This document shows, piece after piece, positions 1 through 6,047 of a stretch of 12,596 nucleotides of DNA; positions within the stretch are counted from its first letter, which is position 1; each line of letters begins with the position of its first letter. Under the pieces are notes generated by a model, which was not told the DNA's origin, made no database searches, and was given only the letters and a program-made list of their open reading frames with translations. Origin of the DNA: Frankiaceae bacterium (GTDB taxonomy: Bacteria > Actinomycetota > Actinomycetes > JAVEEB01); contig JAVEEB010000054.1 in NCBI GenBank assembly GCA_030840665.1, positions 1 through 12,596 on the forward strand, in the 5' to 3' direction. A program made the translations under genes and the position numbers.

Positions 1-597
1 CCCGGCGACCGGTTCATCGCCCAGCAGCTCAAGAACATCGCCGGCCGCACGCCGGTGATCGCCATCGTCACGAAGTCCGACCTCGTGAGCGACCGCCAGC
101 AGATGGCGGCGCAATTGATGGCCGTCAACGACCTCGGGTCGTGGGCCGAAGTCGTGCCCGTGTCGGCGGTCACCGACGACCAGACGGAGCTGCTCCGCGA
201 CCTGTTCATCGCGCGGCTCCCCGAGGGCCCGCCCCTGTACGTCGACGGCGAGCTCACCGACGAACCCGAGCTGATGATGGTCGCCGAGCTCATTCGGGAG
301 ACAGCGATCGAAGGCGTGTTCGACGAGCTGCCCCACTCGATCAACGTGGTCATCGAGGAGATGGCCCCGCGGCCCGGCAAGGACCTTGTCGACATCTCGG
401 CGGTTCTCTACGTCGAGCGCGATTCCCAGAAGGGGATCATCATCGGCACGGGCGGCGAGCGTCTCCGCGAAGTCGGCACCGAGGCTCGCCACAAAATCGA
501 AGCCCTGCTCGGGTCTCGCGTGTACCTCGACCTGCGGGTGAAGATCGCGAAGGATTGGCAGCGCGACCCGAAGCAGCTGCGCCGGATGGGCTTCTGA
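1..597 (+). CDS. era: GTPase Era, 3' part (5' end outside window)
   Basis: Era is a membrane-associated GTPase that binds the 3' end of 16S rRNA and helps mature the 30S ribosomal subunit. The frame is open from base 1 and encodes the last 198 residues. The visible end of the G domain has the base-recognition motif TKSD (the G4 NKxD equivalent) at fragment residues 24-27. The C-terminal KH RNA-binding domain follows, with VERDSQKGIIIGTGGERL (GxxG loop as GTGG) and the family-typical ending KDWQRDPKQLRRMGF. The G1-G3 motifs lie upstream of the window. The gene ends 135 bp before the small gene at 733. The family assignment is very safe. Confidence 0.96.
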   Translation, partial: PGDRFIAQQLKNIAGRTPVIAIVTKSDLVSDRQQMAAQLMAVNDLGSWAEVVPVSAVTDDQTELLRDLFIARLPEGPPLYVDGELTDEPELMMVAELIRETAIEGVFDELPHSINVVIEEMAPRPGKDLVDISAVLYVERDSQKGIIIGTGGERLREVGTEARHKIEALLGSRVYLDLRVKIAKDWQRDPKQLRRMGF

Positions 598-619
598 GAC
601 CCCGCGGGGGCAGATTTCC

Positions 620-629
620 TTACCGGTAA
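620..629. promoter_or_regulatory. 10-bp perfect palindrome, possible operator
   Basis: TTACCGGTAA is a perfect inverted repeat with a central CG, a layout seen in operators of LacI-type and similar dimeric regulators. Its centre (624.5) is 20 bp upstream of the centre of the CRP-like site at 636-653, close to two helical turns, so both would lie on the same DNA face. A perfect 10-mer palindrome can occur by chance; I cannot name a regulator. Confidence 0.3.
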
Positions 630-635
630 CGTTTT

Positions 636-653
636 CTGTGACTCGACTCACAG
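636..653. promoter_or_regulatory. CRP/GlxR-type cAMP receptor protein binding site
   Basis: CTGTGA-CTCGAC-TCACAG is an 18-bp inverted repeat containing the perfect consensus TGTGA-N6-TCACA used by E. coli CRP and by actinobacterial CRP/GlxR proteins. It is intergenic, after era and 80 bp before the ATG at 733. Its centre (644.5) is about 58-60 bp upstream of the start point expected from the -10-like TATAGG at 690-695. That is near the class I activation position (-61.5). The sequence match is direct; the regulation is inferred. Confidence 0.7.
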
Positions 654-689
654 CGCGAGATGGAACTCCGGCGCTCTGTTGGGCATTGC

Positions 690-695
690 TATAGG
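690..695 (+). promoter_or_regulatory. -10-like element of the small-gene promoter
   Basis: TATAGG stands out in this GC-rich intergenic region, 37 bp before the CRP-like site's downstream gene start codon reading frame begins at 733. No good -35 hexamer is found 16-18 bp upstream (TCCGGC at 667-672), as expected for a promoter that depends on an activator. It would give a transcript starting near 702 with a leader of about 30 nt. Confidence 0.4.
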
Positions 696-720
696 TGTAC
701 GAAGCCCAACACAGACAGCC

Positions 721-727
721 GAAAGGA
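721..727 (+). promoter_or_regulatory. Ribosome binding site of the 43-aa gene
   Basis: GAAAGGA lies 5 nt before ATG 733. It selects this start over the in-frame upstream ATG at 679, which would precede the putative transcription start. Confidence 0.6.
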
Positions 728-732
728 TCAGC

Positions 733-864
733 ATGCTTCCCCTCCCCGCCCTTCCGCAGCTGCGGCGCGGCCAGCTCTCCGCCGGCCTCCGCGAGGCCTT
801 GCGCCGGATCGACTCGTTCACCCGCACCACGTTCGACCTGCGGACGCCGTCGTACCGCGACTGA
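733..864 (+). CDS. 43-aa protein of unknown function, probably CRP-regulated
   Basis: I do not recognise this protein. It begins MLPLPALPQLRRGQLSAGLR and ends RTPSYRD. The middle (about residues 10-30) is Arg/Leu-rich and could form an amphipathic helix. There is no signal peptide, membrane segment or Cys. Evidence that it is a gene: a good Shine-Dalgarno sequence at the right distance, 41 of 43 codons ending in G or C, and a promoter-like region with a perfect CRP-type site upstream. Its last 19 bp, including the stop, are tandemly duplicated just downstream (865-883), so the tail PSYRD-stop occurs twice, in different frames. The transcript could instead be mainly a small RNA. It stands alone, ending 28 bp before the convergent gene at 893. 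Confidence 0.6.
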   Translation: MLPLPALPQLRRGQLSAGLREALRRIDSFTRTTFDLRTPSYRD

Positions 865-883
865 GCCGTCGTACCGCGATTGA
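846..883 (+). repeat. 19-bp tandem duplication of the small gene's 3' end
   Basis: GCCGTCGTACCGCGACTGA (846-864) is followed directly by GCCGTCGTACCGCGATTGA (865-883), with one C/T difference. Each copy contains the codons for PSYRD and a stop. Because 19 is not a multiple of 3, the second copy reads the same tail in the +1 frame. Confidence 0.9.
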
Positions 884-892
884 CCCGCACCA

Positions 893-1702
893 TCAGGCCC
901 GGGGGCGCCGCGCCTTGTCCAGCAGCTCCTGGGCCTTCTGTTCGGCCCGTTTGGCCAGGTCGAGGCCCATCCGGGCATCGCTCAACGCGTGCTCGGACAG
1001 CCGCAGCAGGTCCTCGGCGGACCGTCGCTGATCGTGGGCGGCGGCCAGCGCCGCTGTCGCCTCCTCGACCCGCTTCAGTTGGGCGGCCGCGGCTCGTTCA
1101 GCAGCAACCCGTTCGCGTTCGGCCGCCGCTCGTTCACGCGAGGTCGGCCCGGTCCGAGTCGGCGCCTCCTTCGTGCCCTGGCCGGCCGCATCGCCCGTGC
1201 CGCGGGCGGGCCGGTCGGGCGCGAGGTCCGGCACGGTCGACAGGCCGAAGGCACCGAACCCGGCGTACGAGAGCGGCTCCGTGAGCGTCGCCCGGCGGAG
1301 CTGTTCGGCCAACCCCGCGTCGGCGACCGCGGCGTCCAGCGACGAGGACACGGCGGCCAGCAAGTCCGCGGTCACCGTGCGGCCCGCTTGGGTGGCCAGG
1401 TCCGCCGCGGCCGCGACCAGCTCGTCCGTCAGGGCGCGGCGGTCACTGCCGAGGCTGCGCAGGACGTCGGCCCGCCCCGCCTGCTGAGCTCGGCGAAGTT
1501 CGGCCCCGAGCGTCAGCAGGTCTTCGACCGCCTCGCGGCGGGCCCGCACCAGCTGGTTGACCAACCAGGCGCCGACCGTGGGACGGCGGAGCGCCTTGAC
1601 GCGAACACGGTCGGGCGCGGGGCTCGCCTTCGCGAGCGCGTCGCGCGCGGCGATGAACTCCTCCGGCGCGAGCGTGAAGAGCTGATCGACGTCGTCGCTC
1701 AT
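893..1702 (-). CDS. Conserved actinobacterial coiled-coil protein, function unknown
   Basis: 269 aa, starting MSDDVDQLFTLAPEEFIAAR. The N-terminal half (about 1-155) is helical, with a block around residues 32-52 containing RRPTVGAWLVNQL. This resembles, from memory, uncharacterised actinobacterial proteins of similar length with a 'LRKPTVAAWVVN'-like stretch. A Pro/Gly/Thr-rich linker (about 156-187) leads to a long Arg/Ala/Glu coiled coil (about 187-266). No catalytic motif, signal peptide or membrane segment is visible, so it is probably cytoplasmic. The ATG at 1702 is preceded on the minus strand by an AGGTGGGG stretch and AGGA. It is divergent from recO, with 110 bp between starts, and convergent with the small gene. 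It may be a structural or scaffolding protein, but nothing in the sequence says what for. Confidence 0.85.
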   Translation of the reverse strand: MSDDVDQLFTLAPEEFIAARDALAKASPAPDRVRVKALRRPTVGAWLVNQLVRARREAVEDLLTLGAELRRAQQAGRADVLRSLGSDRRALTDELVAAAADLATQAGRTVTADLLAAVSSSLDAAVADAGLAEQLRRATLTEPLSYAGFGAFGLSTVPDLAPDRPARGTGDAAGQGTKEAPTRTGPTSRERAAAERERVAAERAAAAQLKRVEEATAALAAAHDQRRSAEDLLRLSEHALSDARMGLDLAKRAEQKAQELLDKARRPRA

Positions 1703-1812
1703 CGTCCTGCCCCACCTCTCGCCGTCGCTCGGCTGCCCACCGTATCGGGGAGGCCGCCCGCGTTCGGCCTGTCGGCGTGGCCGAGCGGGCCCGGGACGGG
1801 GACAATCGCCGC

Positions 1813-2541
1813 GTGACCCTCTACCGAGACGACGGCGTCGTCCTGCGCACGCAGAAGCTGGGGGAGTCCGATCGCATCATCACCCTGCTGACGCGCCGTC
1901 ACGGCCGAGTGCGCGCGGTTGCCAAGGGTGTCCGTCGTACCAAGAGCAAGTTCGGTGCCCGCTTGGAACCGTTCACGCATGTCGACCTGCAGCTGTATCA
2001 GGGGCGCCAGCTGGACATCGCGACGCAAGCGGAAGCGATCAGCTCGTACGGGGAGGGCATCGTCGACGACTACGGCCGCTACACGAGCGGCGCCGCGATG
2101 CTCGAGATGACCGAACGGCTGACGGAGGAACGCGAGCCCGCGATGCGGATGTTCCTGCTGTTGATCGGCGGGCTGAAGGCGCTCTCGTCCGCGGAGCATG
2201 ACCCTGGGCTGGTGCTGGACGCGTTCCTGCTGCGGGCGCTCGCCGTGTCGGGGTATGAGCCTTCGCTGACGATGTGCGCGCGGTGCGGGTTGCTCGGGCC
2301 GCACCGCTGGTTCGCTGTCGCGGCGGGCGGGTCGGTCTGTGACGACTGCCGGCCGGCCGGCTCCGCGACCATTCGCGAGGACACGATCGGCCTCCTGGCG
2401 TCGTTGCTGGGCGGCGACTGGGAGACGGCCGACGCCAGCGACGCGAGGTCCCGCCGGGAGGCGACGGGGGCCGTCACGGCGTACCTGCAGTGGCACCTGG
2501 AGCGCAGCTTGCGCGCGCTGCCGTTGGTGGAGCGCACGTGA
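1813..2541 (+). CDS. recO: DNA repair protein RecO
   Basis: RecO works in the RecFOR pathway: it anneals single strands and helps load RecA onto SSB-coated gaps. The 242-aa product begins (V)[20 protein letters not shown], the characteristic N-terminus of the OB-fold domain in actinobacterial Rec[24 protein letters not shown] follows at residues 32-54. The C-terminal helical domain carries a zinc-finger pattern, C155-x2-C158 and C176-x2-C179. I chose GTG 1813 because homologous proteins start at this point. An in-frame GTG at 1777 would add 12 atypical residues and has no ribosome binding site. A GGGGA lies 11 nt before 1813. The stop overlaps the uppS start by 4 bases (GTGA), so the two genes are probably translationally coupled. 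Confidence 0.94.
   Translation: MTLYRDDGVVLRTQKLGESDRIITLLTRRHGRVRAVAKGVRRTKSKFGARLEPFTHVDLQLYQGRQLDIATQAEAISSYGEGIVDDYGRYTSGAAMLEMTERLTEEREPAMRMFLLLIGGLKALSSAEHDPGLVLDAFLLRALAVSGYEPSLTMCARCGLLGPHRWFAVAAGGSVCDDCRPAGSATIREDTIGLLASLLGGDWETADASDARSRREATGAVTAYLQWHLERSLRALPLVERT
2526..2532 (+). promoter_or_regulatory. Ribosome binding site deciding the uppS start
   Basis: GGTGGAG, inside the recO 3' end, is 5 nt before GTG 2538. It supports that start over the in-frame ATG at 2490. Confidence 0.6.
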
Positions 2542-3326
2542 CGCGTCGTACCGACATCGTGCCGCCGCCGCCCCATGAGTCCGGCGTCAAGCCGCCCCCG
2601 ATCCCTCTCGAGTTCGTGCCCGGCCACGTCGCGATCGTCATGGACGGCAACGGGCGCTGGGCGAAAAAGCACGGGCTGCCGCGCACGGAGGGTCACGCGC
2701 GCGGCGAGGCGGCGCTCATGGATGTCATCTACGGCTGTATCGAGATCGGGGTGCAGCACATTTCGGCGTACGCGTTCTCGACGGAGAATTGGAAGCGGTC
2801 GCCCGACGAGGTGCGCTTCCTCATGAACTTCAACTCGGACGTCCTGCGGCGGCGGACCGACGAGCTGCACGCGATGAACGTGCGAGTCCGGTGGGCCGGC
2901 CGCGAACCCAAGCTGTGGAAGGCGGTTGTGCGCCAACTGCAGCGCGCGGAGGAGATCACCCGCGACAACGACGGGCTGACGCTGACGATGTGCGTCAACT
3001 ACGGCGGCAGGGCGGAGATCACGGATGCGGTGAGCGCGATCGCGCGTGACGTGAAGGCGGGTGTCCTCCGGGCGGACCGCATCGACGAGCGGGTCATCGA
3101 GCGCTACCTCGACGAGCCCGACATGCCGGACGTGGACCTGTTCGTGCGGTCGTCGGGGGAGCAGCGGATCTCGAACTTCCTGCTGTGGCAGTCCGCGTAC
3201 GCCGAATTCGTGTTCGCGGACACGCTGTGGCCCGACTTCGACCGGCGCCACTTGTGGAAGGCGATCGAGGAGTACGCGAGCAGGGACAGGCGGTACGGCG
3301 GCGCCGTCCCGAACCAGCCGGAGTGA
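2538..3326 (+). CDS. uppS: Long-chain cis-prenyl diphosphate synthase (undecaprenyl/decaprenyl)
   Basis: This enzyme condenses isopentenyl diphosphate onto an allylic primer to make the C50-C55 polyprenyl diphosphate carrier for cell-wall synthesis. The 262-aa protein has the diagnostic [11 protein letters not shown] block with catalytic Asp36. It also has the GHARGEAAL stretch, the [16 protein letters not shown] block (about residues 77-92), and the C-terminal [15 protein letters not shown] and FADTLWPDF signatures. The first 28 residues are a Pro-rich extension. Position next to recO parallels M. tuberculosis recO–Rv2361c (decaprenyl diphosphate synthase). C50 versus C55 product length cannot be read from sequence. 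The GTG start overlaps the recO stop. Only 7 bp separate its end from that of the convergent gene at 3334. Confidence 0.95.
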   Translation: MTRRTDIVPPPPHESGVKPPPIPLEFVPGHVAIVMDGNGRWAKKHGLPRTEGHARGEAALMDVIYGCIEIGVQHISAYAFSTENWKRSPDEVRFLMNFNSDVLRRRTDELHAMNVRVRWAGREPKLWKAVVRQLQRAEEITRDNDGLTLTMCVNYGGRAEITDAVSAIARDVKAGVLRADRIDERVIERYLDEPDMPDVDLFVRSSGEQRISNFLLWQSAYAEFVFADTLWPDFDRRHLWKAIEEYASRDRRYGGAVPNQPE

Positions 3327-3333
3327 CCGCAGG

Positions 3334-4182
3334 CTAGCCGGTGGTCAGGTGGTCGACGATCCAGGTGGTGTCCTTGGCGGCGGCAGCCGAATCGCCACCA
3401 ACGAAGACCATCACCATCGAGGTGTCCTCGGGGATGAAGACGATGCTCCCGATGAAGGTCGCACTGGACATTTCGGCGATGACGCCCGTGCGCTGGCCGA
3501 TCGTGCGCTGAGTCACGCTGACCACCGTCACTCCGTTGGCCGTTTTTCCTCGCGCTGCCTCAAGATTGGCGGCGAAGGTCTCTGCGGTGATCCCGGAGGC
3601 ATTTCCGAAGGAGGCTATGGCGGCGCCCTCGTGGTTGCCCTTTTCCGCCCCACGGAAATCGATGAGCGACGCCGATCCCATGAAGCCGCGCATCTGCCTC
3701 ATGACCGCGTCGCTTTCCGTGGTGCTGGGCTTGCTCCACCCGTTCGGAGTGTGCATGGTCACGTCGGCGACCGTTACCACCGGGCCCAGGCTGCTTCTGT
3801 TGAGCGTCCAGCCGGCTCCGACGACGGCGCAACCGATCGCGACGGCGATGGCGATGCGCTTCGTGTGGCTCTGCGGGGGTGTCGTGGGAGTGAACGGCTG
3901 CGCGTAGCCCTGCGCGGGAACGCCACCGTAGGGCGCCTGTCCGTACGGGGGTTGGACGTAGGGCGCTTGGCCATACGTGGGCTGCGCGCCGTACGTGGGC
4001 TGCGGAGCACCGTACGTGGGCTGGGCGCCGTACGTGGGCTGCGGAGCGCCGTAGGCGGGTGGCGTCGCGCCGGCCCACTGGGGCGCCGGCACGCTGGGTG
4101 CTGGGCCTCCGACGGGCGCGTAGCACTGGCTGCACCATTGGGCGCCCTCGGGCACGGTGGCCTGGCAAGCTGAGCAACGCAT
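3334..4182 (-). CDS. Zinc-ribbon, repeat-linked single-pass membrane protein, function unknown
   Basis: 282 aa, with four parts. Residues 3-20 form a zinc ribbon (C3-x2-C6-x10-C17-x2-C20). Residues 24-105 are a Pro/Tyr/Gly/Gln-rich disordered linker with a 13-residue unit, APQPTYGAQPTYG, repeated exactly at 46-58 and 59-71. Residues 108-127 are a basic-flanked membrane segment (KRIAIAVAIGCAVVGAGWTL). Residues 130-282 are a presumed extracytoplasmic domain opening VVTVADVTMHTPNGWSKPST, with no motif I recognise. The topology would put the ribbon in the cytoplasm. No good ribosome binding site precedes ATG 4182; the start is the first codon allowing an intact ribbon. It is the last gene of the zip–zur run, 72 bp after its neighbour. 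Similar ribbon–linker–membrane architectures are common in actinobacteria without known function. Confidence 0.85.
   Translation of the reverse strand: MRCSACQATVPEGAQWCSQCYAPVGGPAPSVPAPQWAGATPPAYGAPQPTYGAQPTYGAPQPTYGAQPTYGQAPYVQPPYGQAPYGGVPAQGYAQPFTPTTPPQSHTKRIAIAVAIGCAVVGAGWTLNRSSLGPVVTVADVTMHTPNGWSKPSTTESDAVMRQMRGFMGSASLIDFRGAEKGNHEGAAIASFGNASGITAETFAANLEAARGKTANGVTVVSVTQRTIGQRTGVIAEMSSATFIGSIVFIPEDTSMVMVFVGGDSAAAAKDTTWIVDHLTTG
3970..4047 (-). repeat. 39-bp tandem repeat coding for a 13-aa unit
   Basis: 3970-4008 and 4009-4047 are two 39-bp copies differing at 3 positions, all synonymous in the minus-strand gene. Within each unit a shorter TACGTGGGCTG motif (plus strand) occurs twice, spaced 18 and 21 bp. 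The silent differences suggest that the amino acid repeat is under selection. Confidence 0.88.
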
Positions 4183-4254
4183 GTTTCATGATCGGCACGG
4201 CGCCCTCGCGCTTGATGGGCCTTTTGGCGCAGGCGCGCAAACGTTCCGGTCGGC

Positions 4255-4920
4255 TCAGCGGGAGCGGCGCGCCCGGTTCGTGGCGGTCGTCGGCTCGCTG
4301 CCGCGCACGAACGCCAGGAGCCTGTCGACCGAGCCGTGGTCCGTGCGATCCGTGGAGCGATGGTCCTGCCGGTCCGCGAAGTCCTGCAGAGAGGCGGCGA
4401 TCACGCGCAACTCGGCGAGCCCGTGCGCGAGGAGCAGGTCCCGTCCGCCGGACTTCGGCAAGCCGGCGACCGAGCCCGTGTGGGTCAGGCAGAGCGCCCC
4501 GGAGGAGGCCAGCTCGTCGAGATTCTCCCCACGCCCCAAGGCCAGCGACAGGTCGGTGAGCGCGTGGGGCAGGACATCCACGACGTAGGTACAGACGCCG
4601 CAAACGGGATGGGGCGACGGCCAGGTCGGGCCGCGATCGTCGAGCGTGCGCAGGACGTCGGCGTACAAGATGGCGATCGACGAGCGGCCGCCGTCGGCGG
4701 TGGCGATGCGGACGGCGCGTTCGAGGTGGGCGGCACACCAGCCGTGGGTGGCACGCAGCTCGTCACGGGCGTCCGGATCGGTGACAGCCTCCCCGACGAG
4801 CGACGCCAGCAGCGCATCCGCTGCGGCGGCTTCCGCGAGGCAACCGGCGCAGGCGCCGGGCTTCAGCAAGCGGCGGGCAGCAATGGGAGTGCGCGGGCGA
4901 GCTCTGGTGCGACCGAACAC
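4255..4920 (-). CDS. Protein with a duplicated Cys/His module, function unknown (DUF6062-like pattern)
   Basis: 221 aa from GTG 4920. The protein repeats one motif layout twice: C24-x2-C27-x34-C62-x2-H65 and C107-x2-C110-x33-C144-x2-H147. Each sits in a helical context with acidic stretches (GEAVTDPDARDEL; GRGENLDEL). Two CxxC/CxxH sets are typical metal (zinc) or cofactor ligands. The pattern resembles, from memory, DUF6062-type proteins, which I cannot confirm here. The C-terminus (about 182-221) is polar and probably disordered. The start is 11 nt after the zur stop, with AGGA about 9 nt upstream; a longer frame to 5025 would overlap zur. No signal peptide is visible. Position suggests co-expression with zip and zur, hence a possible role in zinc handling, but that is inference. 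Confidence 0.82.
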   Translation of the reverse strand: MFGRTRARPRTPIAARRLLKPGACAGCLAEAAAADALLASLVGEAVTDPDARDELRATHGWCAAHLERAVRIATADGGRSSIAILYADVLRTLDDRGPTWPSPHPVCGVCTYVVDVLPHALTDLSLALGRGENLDELASSGALCLTHTGSVAGLPKSGGRDLLLAHGLAELRVIAASLQDFADRQDHRSTDRTDHGSVDRLLAFVRGSEPTTATNRARRSR

Positions 4921-4931
4921 GGGGTCACGTC

Positions 4932-5306
4932 CTATGCATCGGGGCAGTCGCGGCACAGCCCGAAGACCTCGACAGTATGCGCAGGGTCGCGGAATCCGTG
5001 TCTCTTCGCAACCGCGTGGGCCCACTGCTCGACCGCGTCAGCGGCCACCTCGACAGTTTTGCCACAGGAACGGCAGATCAGATGGTGGTGATGCCGGGTG
5101 CCGCAGCGACGGTAGAGGGCCTCGCCGCTCTCGGTTCGCAGGACGTCGACATCGCCCGTGTCGGCGAGGGTCTGCAGCGCCCGGTAGATGGTGGCGAGCC
5201 CGATCGGCGTGCCGGCGGTGCGCAGGTCGGCGTACAACTCCTGCGCACTGCGGAACGCCTCCTCGTCGGCGAGGGCTTGGAGGATGACGTCCCGTTGGCG
5301 CGTCAT
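4932..5306 (-). CDS. zur: Zinc uptake regulator Zur (Fur family)
   Basis: This is a DNA-binding repressor that blocks zinc-uptake genes when zinc is sufficient. 124 aa: the winged helix is at about residues 10-57 (FRSAQELYADL, GLATIYRALQTLADTGDVDVL). The metal-binding and dimerisation part follows, with YRRC, the RHHHHLICRSCG block (H72-H75, C78, C81) and FGLCRDC (C118, C121). The two CxxC pairs are the usual structural zinc site. The LRT..G..IGL..IYR and VEVFG.C..C pattern matches actinobacterial Zur/FurB rather than Fur or PerR. The start ATG overlaps the zip stop (ATGA), giving coupled translation. The protein lacks about 7 N-terminal residues present in M. tuberculosis FurB. Autoregulation through the box at 6061-6075 is likely. 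Confidence 0.92.
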   Translation of the reverse strand: MTRQRDVILQALADEEAFRSAQELYADLRTAGTPIGLATIYRALQTLADTGDVDVLRTESGEALYRRCGTRHHHHLICRSCGKTVEVAADAVEQWAHAVAKRHGFRDPAHTVEVFGLCRDCPDA

Positions 5307-6040
5307 AGCGTCGCGTTGAGTGTCGCGACGACGGCCCACGTGAAGCCGAGGCCGAGGAACGTGAACACGAACGTCGCCTTGCTCGGCACGCGGCTGTGCG
5401 CCTCGGGGAGGATGTCCGATGTTGCGATGTAGAGCAGGAATCCCGCGAAGAATCCCAGGTACAGCCCGAGGAATCCGTCGGGGATCGTGAACAGCTTCGT
5501 CGACGCCGCGCCGACGAGGGGAGCGATCGAGTCGGCGATCAACATGAGCCGAGTGCGCCGCGCCGTGTTGCCGTGCGCGCTCATGATCCCGACGGTGTTG
5601 ATGCCGTCGGAGAAGTCGTGCGCGATGACAGCCAGGGCGACGACGGCGAGGGTGGCGGCGCTGTGGGTCTGGGCGGCGATGCCGATGGCGATCCCGTCCA
5701 TCACCGAGTGCAGCGCCAAGCCGGCCGCGGAGATCAGGCCCACCTGTGGGTGGTGATGCTCGCCGTACGCTCCTTCGTGGCCGTGGTGCAGAGCGAGCGC
5801 ACGCTCCACGACGTGCAGCACCATGAAGCCCGCGATGAACATCAGCATCGCGGCGGGCACGCCGATCCACAGTTCGCCCGACAGCTTGAAGACCTCGGGC
5901 AGGAGGTCGAAGGCCACCACGCCCAGCACGACCCCGGCCGTGAACCCGAGCACGAGATGCATGCGCCGCGCCTGATGCAAGGCGAACAGGCCGCCCCCGA
6001 AGGTCGAGAGCACGGTGATGGTGGCGAACACGAAGACCAT
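5303..6040 (-). CDS. ZIP family metal (zinc) transporter
   Basis: Imports zinc or related divalent metals across the cytoplasmic membrane. The 245-aa protein has eight hydrophobic segments. The cytoplasmic loop between segments 3 and 4 is His-rich (LHHGHEGAYGEHHHPQ). Segments 4 and 5 hold the family metal-site residues (LALHSVMDGIAIG, with H-x3-D; IAHDFSDGINT). ATG 6040 is the first residue of the first helix. Longer readings upstream are not membrane-like and would run through the promoter. No strong ribosome binding site precedes it, and the promoter predicted at 6048-6076 would give an almost leaderless mRNA. It is the first gene of the zip–zur unit, and its stop overlaps the zur start by 4 nt. 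Substrate zinc is inferred from Zur linkage; iron or manganese is possible. Confidence 0.92.
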   Translation of the reverse strand: MVFVFATITVLSTFGGGLFALHQARRMHLVLGFTAGVVLGVVAFDLLPEVFKLSGELWIGVPAAMLMFIAGFMVLHVVERALALHHGHEGAYGEHHHPQVGLISAAGLALHSVMDGIAIGIAAQTHSAATLAVVALAVIAHDFSDGINTVGIMSAHGNTARRTRLMLIADSIAPLVGAASTKLFTIPDGFLGLYLGFFAGFLLYIATSDILPEAHSRVPSKATFVFTFLGLGFTWAVVATLNATL

Positions 6041-6047
6041 GGGTCCG

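Noticed and set aside
600..609. CCCCGCGGGG palindrome just after era, considered as a terminator.
   Set aside because: No loop can form without losing most of the stem, and no T-run of note follows.
1771..1812. A tRNA-like stretch (GGCGTGGCCGAGCGG resembles a tRNA-Ser/Leu D-arm region).
   Set aside because: No anticodon arm, T-loop GTTCGA or matching acceptor strand follows; recO begins at once.
989..1816. Long plus-strand open frame (275 codons) opposite the coiled-coil gene.
   Set aside because: Antisense shadow typical of high-GC DNA: Arg/Gly/Pro-rich translation, no ribosome binding site, no family resemblance.
3061..4173. Plus-strand open frame (370 codons) running from inside uppS across the zinc-ribbon gene.
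   Set aside because: It overlaps two well supported genes, and its translation is low-complexity Arg/Ser/Gly repeats created by the antisense of the Tyr/Pro repeat.
4223..4241. TTTGGCGC-AGGC-GCGCAAA hairpin between the Cys/His gene and the zinc-ribbon gene, considered as terminator or operator.
   Set aside because: The stem is short with a bulge and no U-run on either strand; not strong enough to split the gene run.
4921..5025. Longer N-terminus for the Cys/His protein, starting at 5025.
   Set aside because: It would lie inside zur out of frame, and the added residues are Arg/Pro-rich shadow sequence; GTG 4920 has a ribosome binding site.
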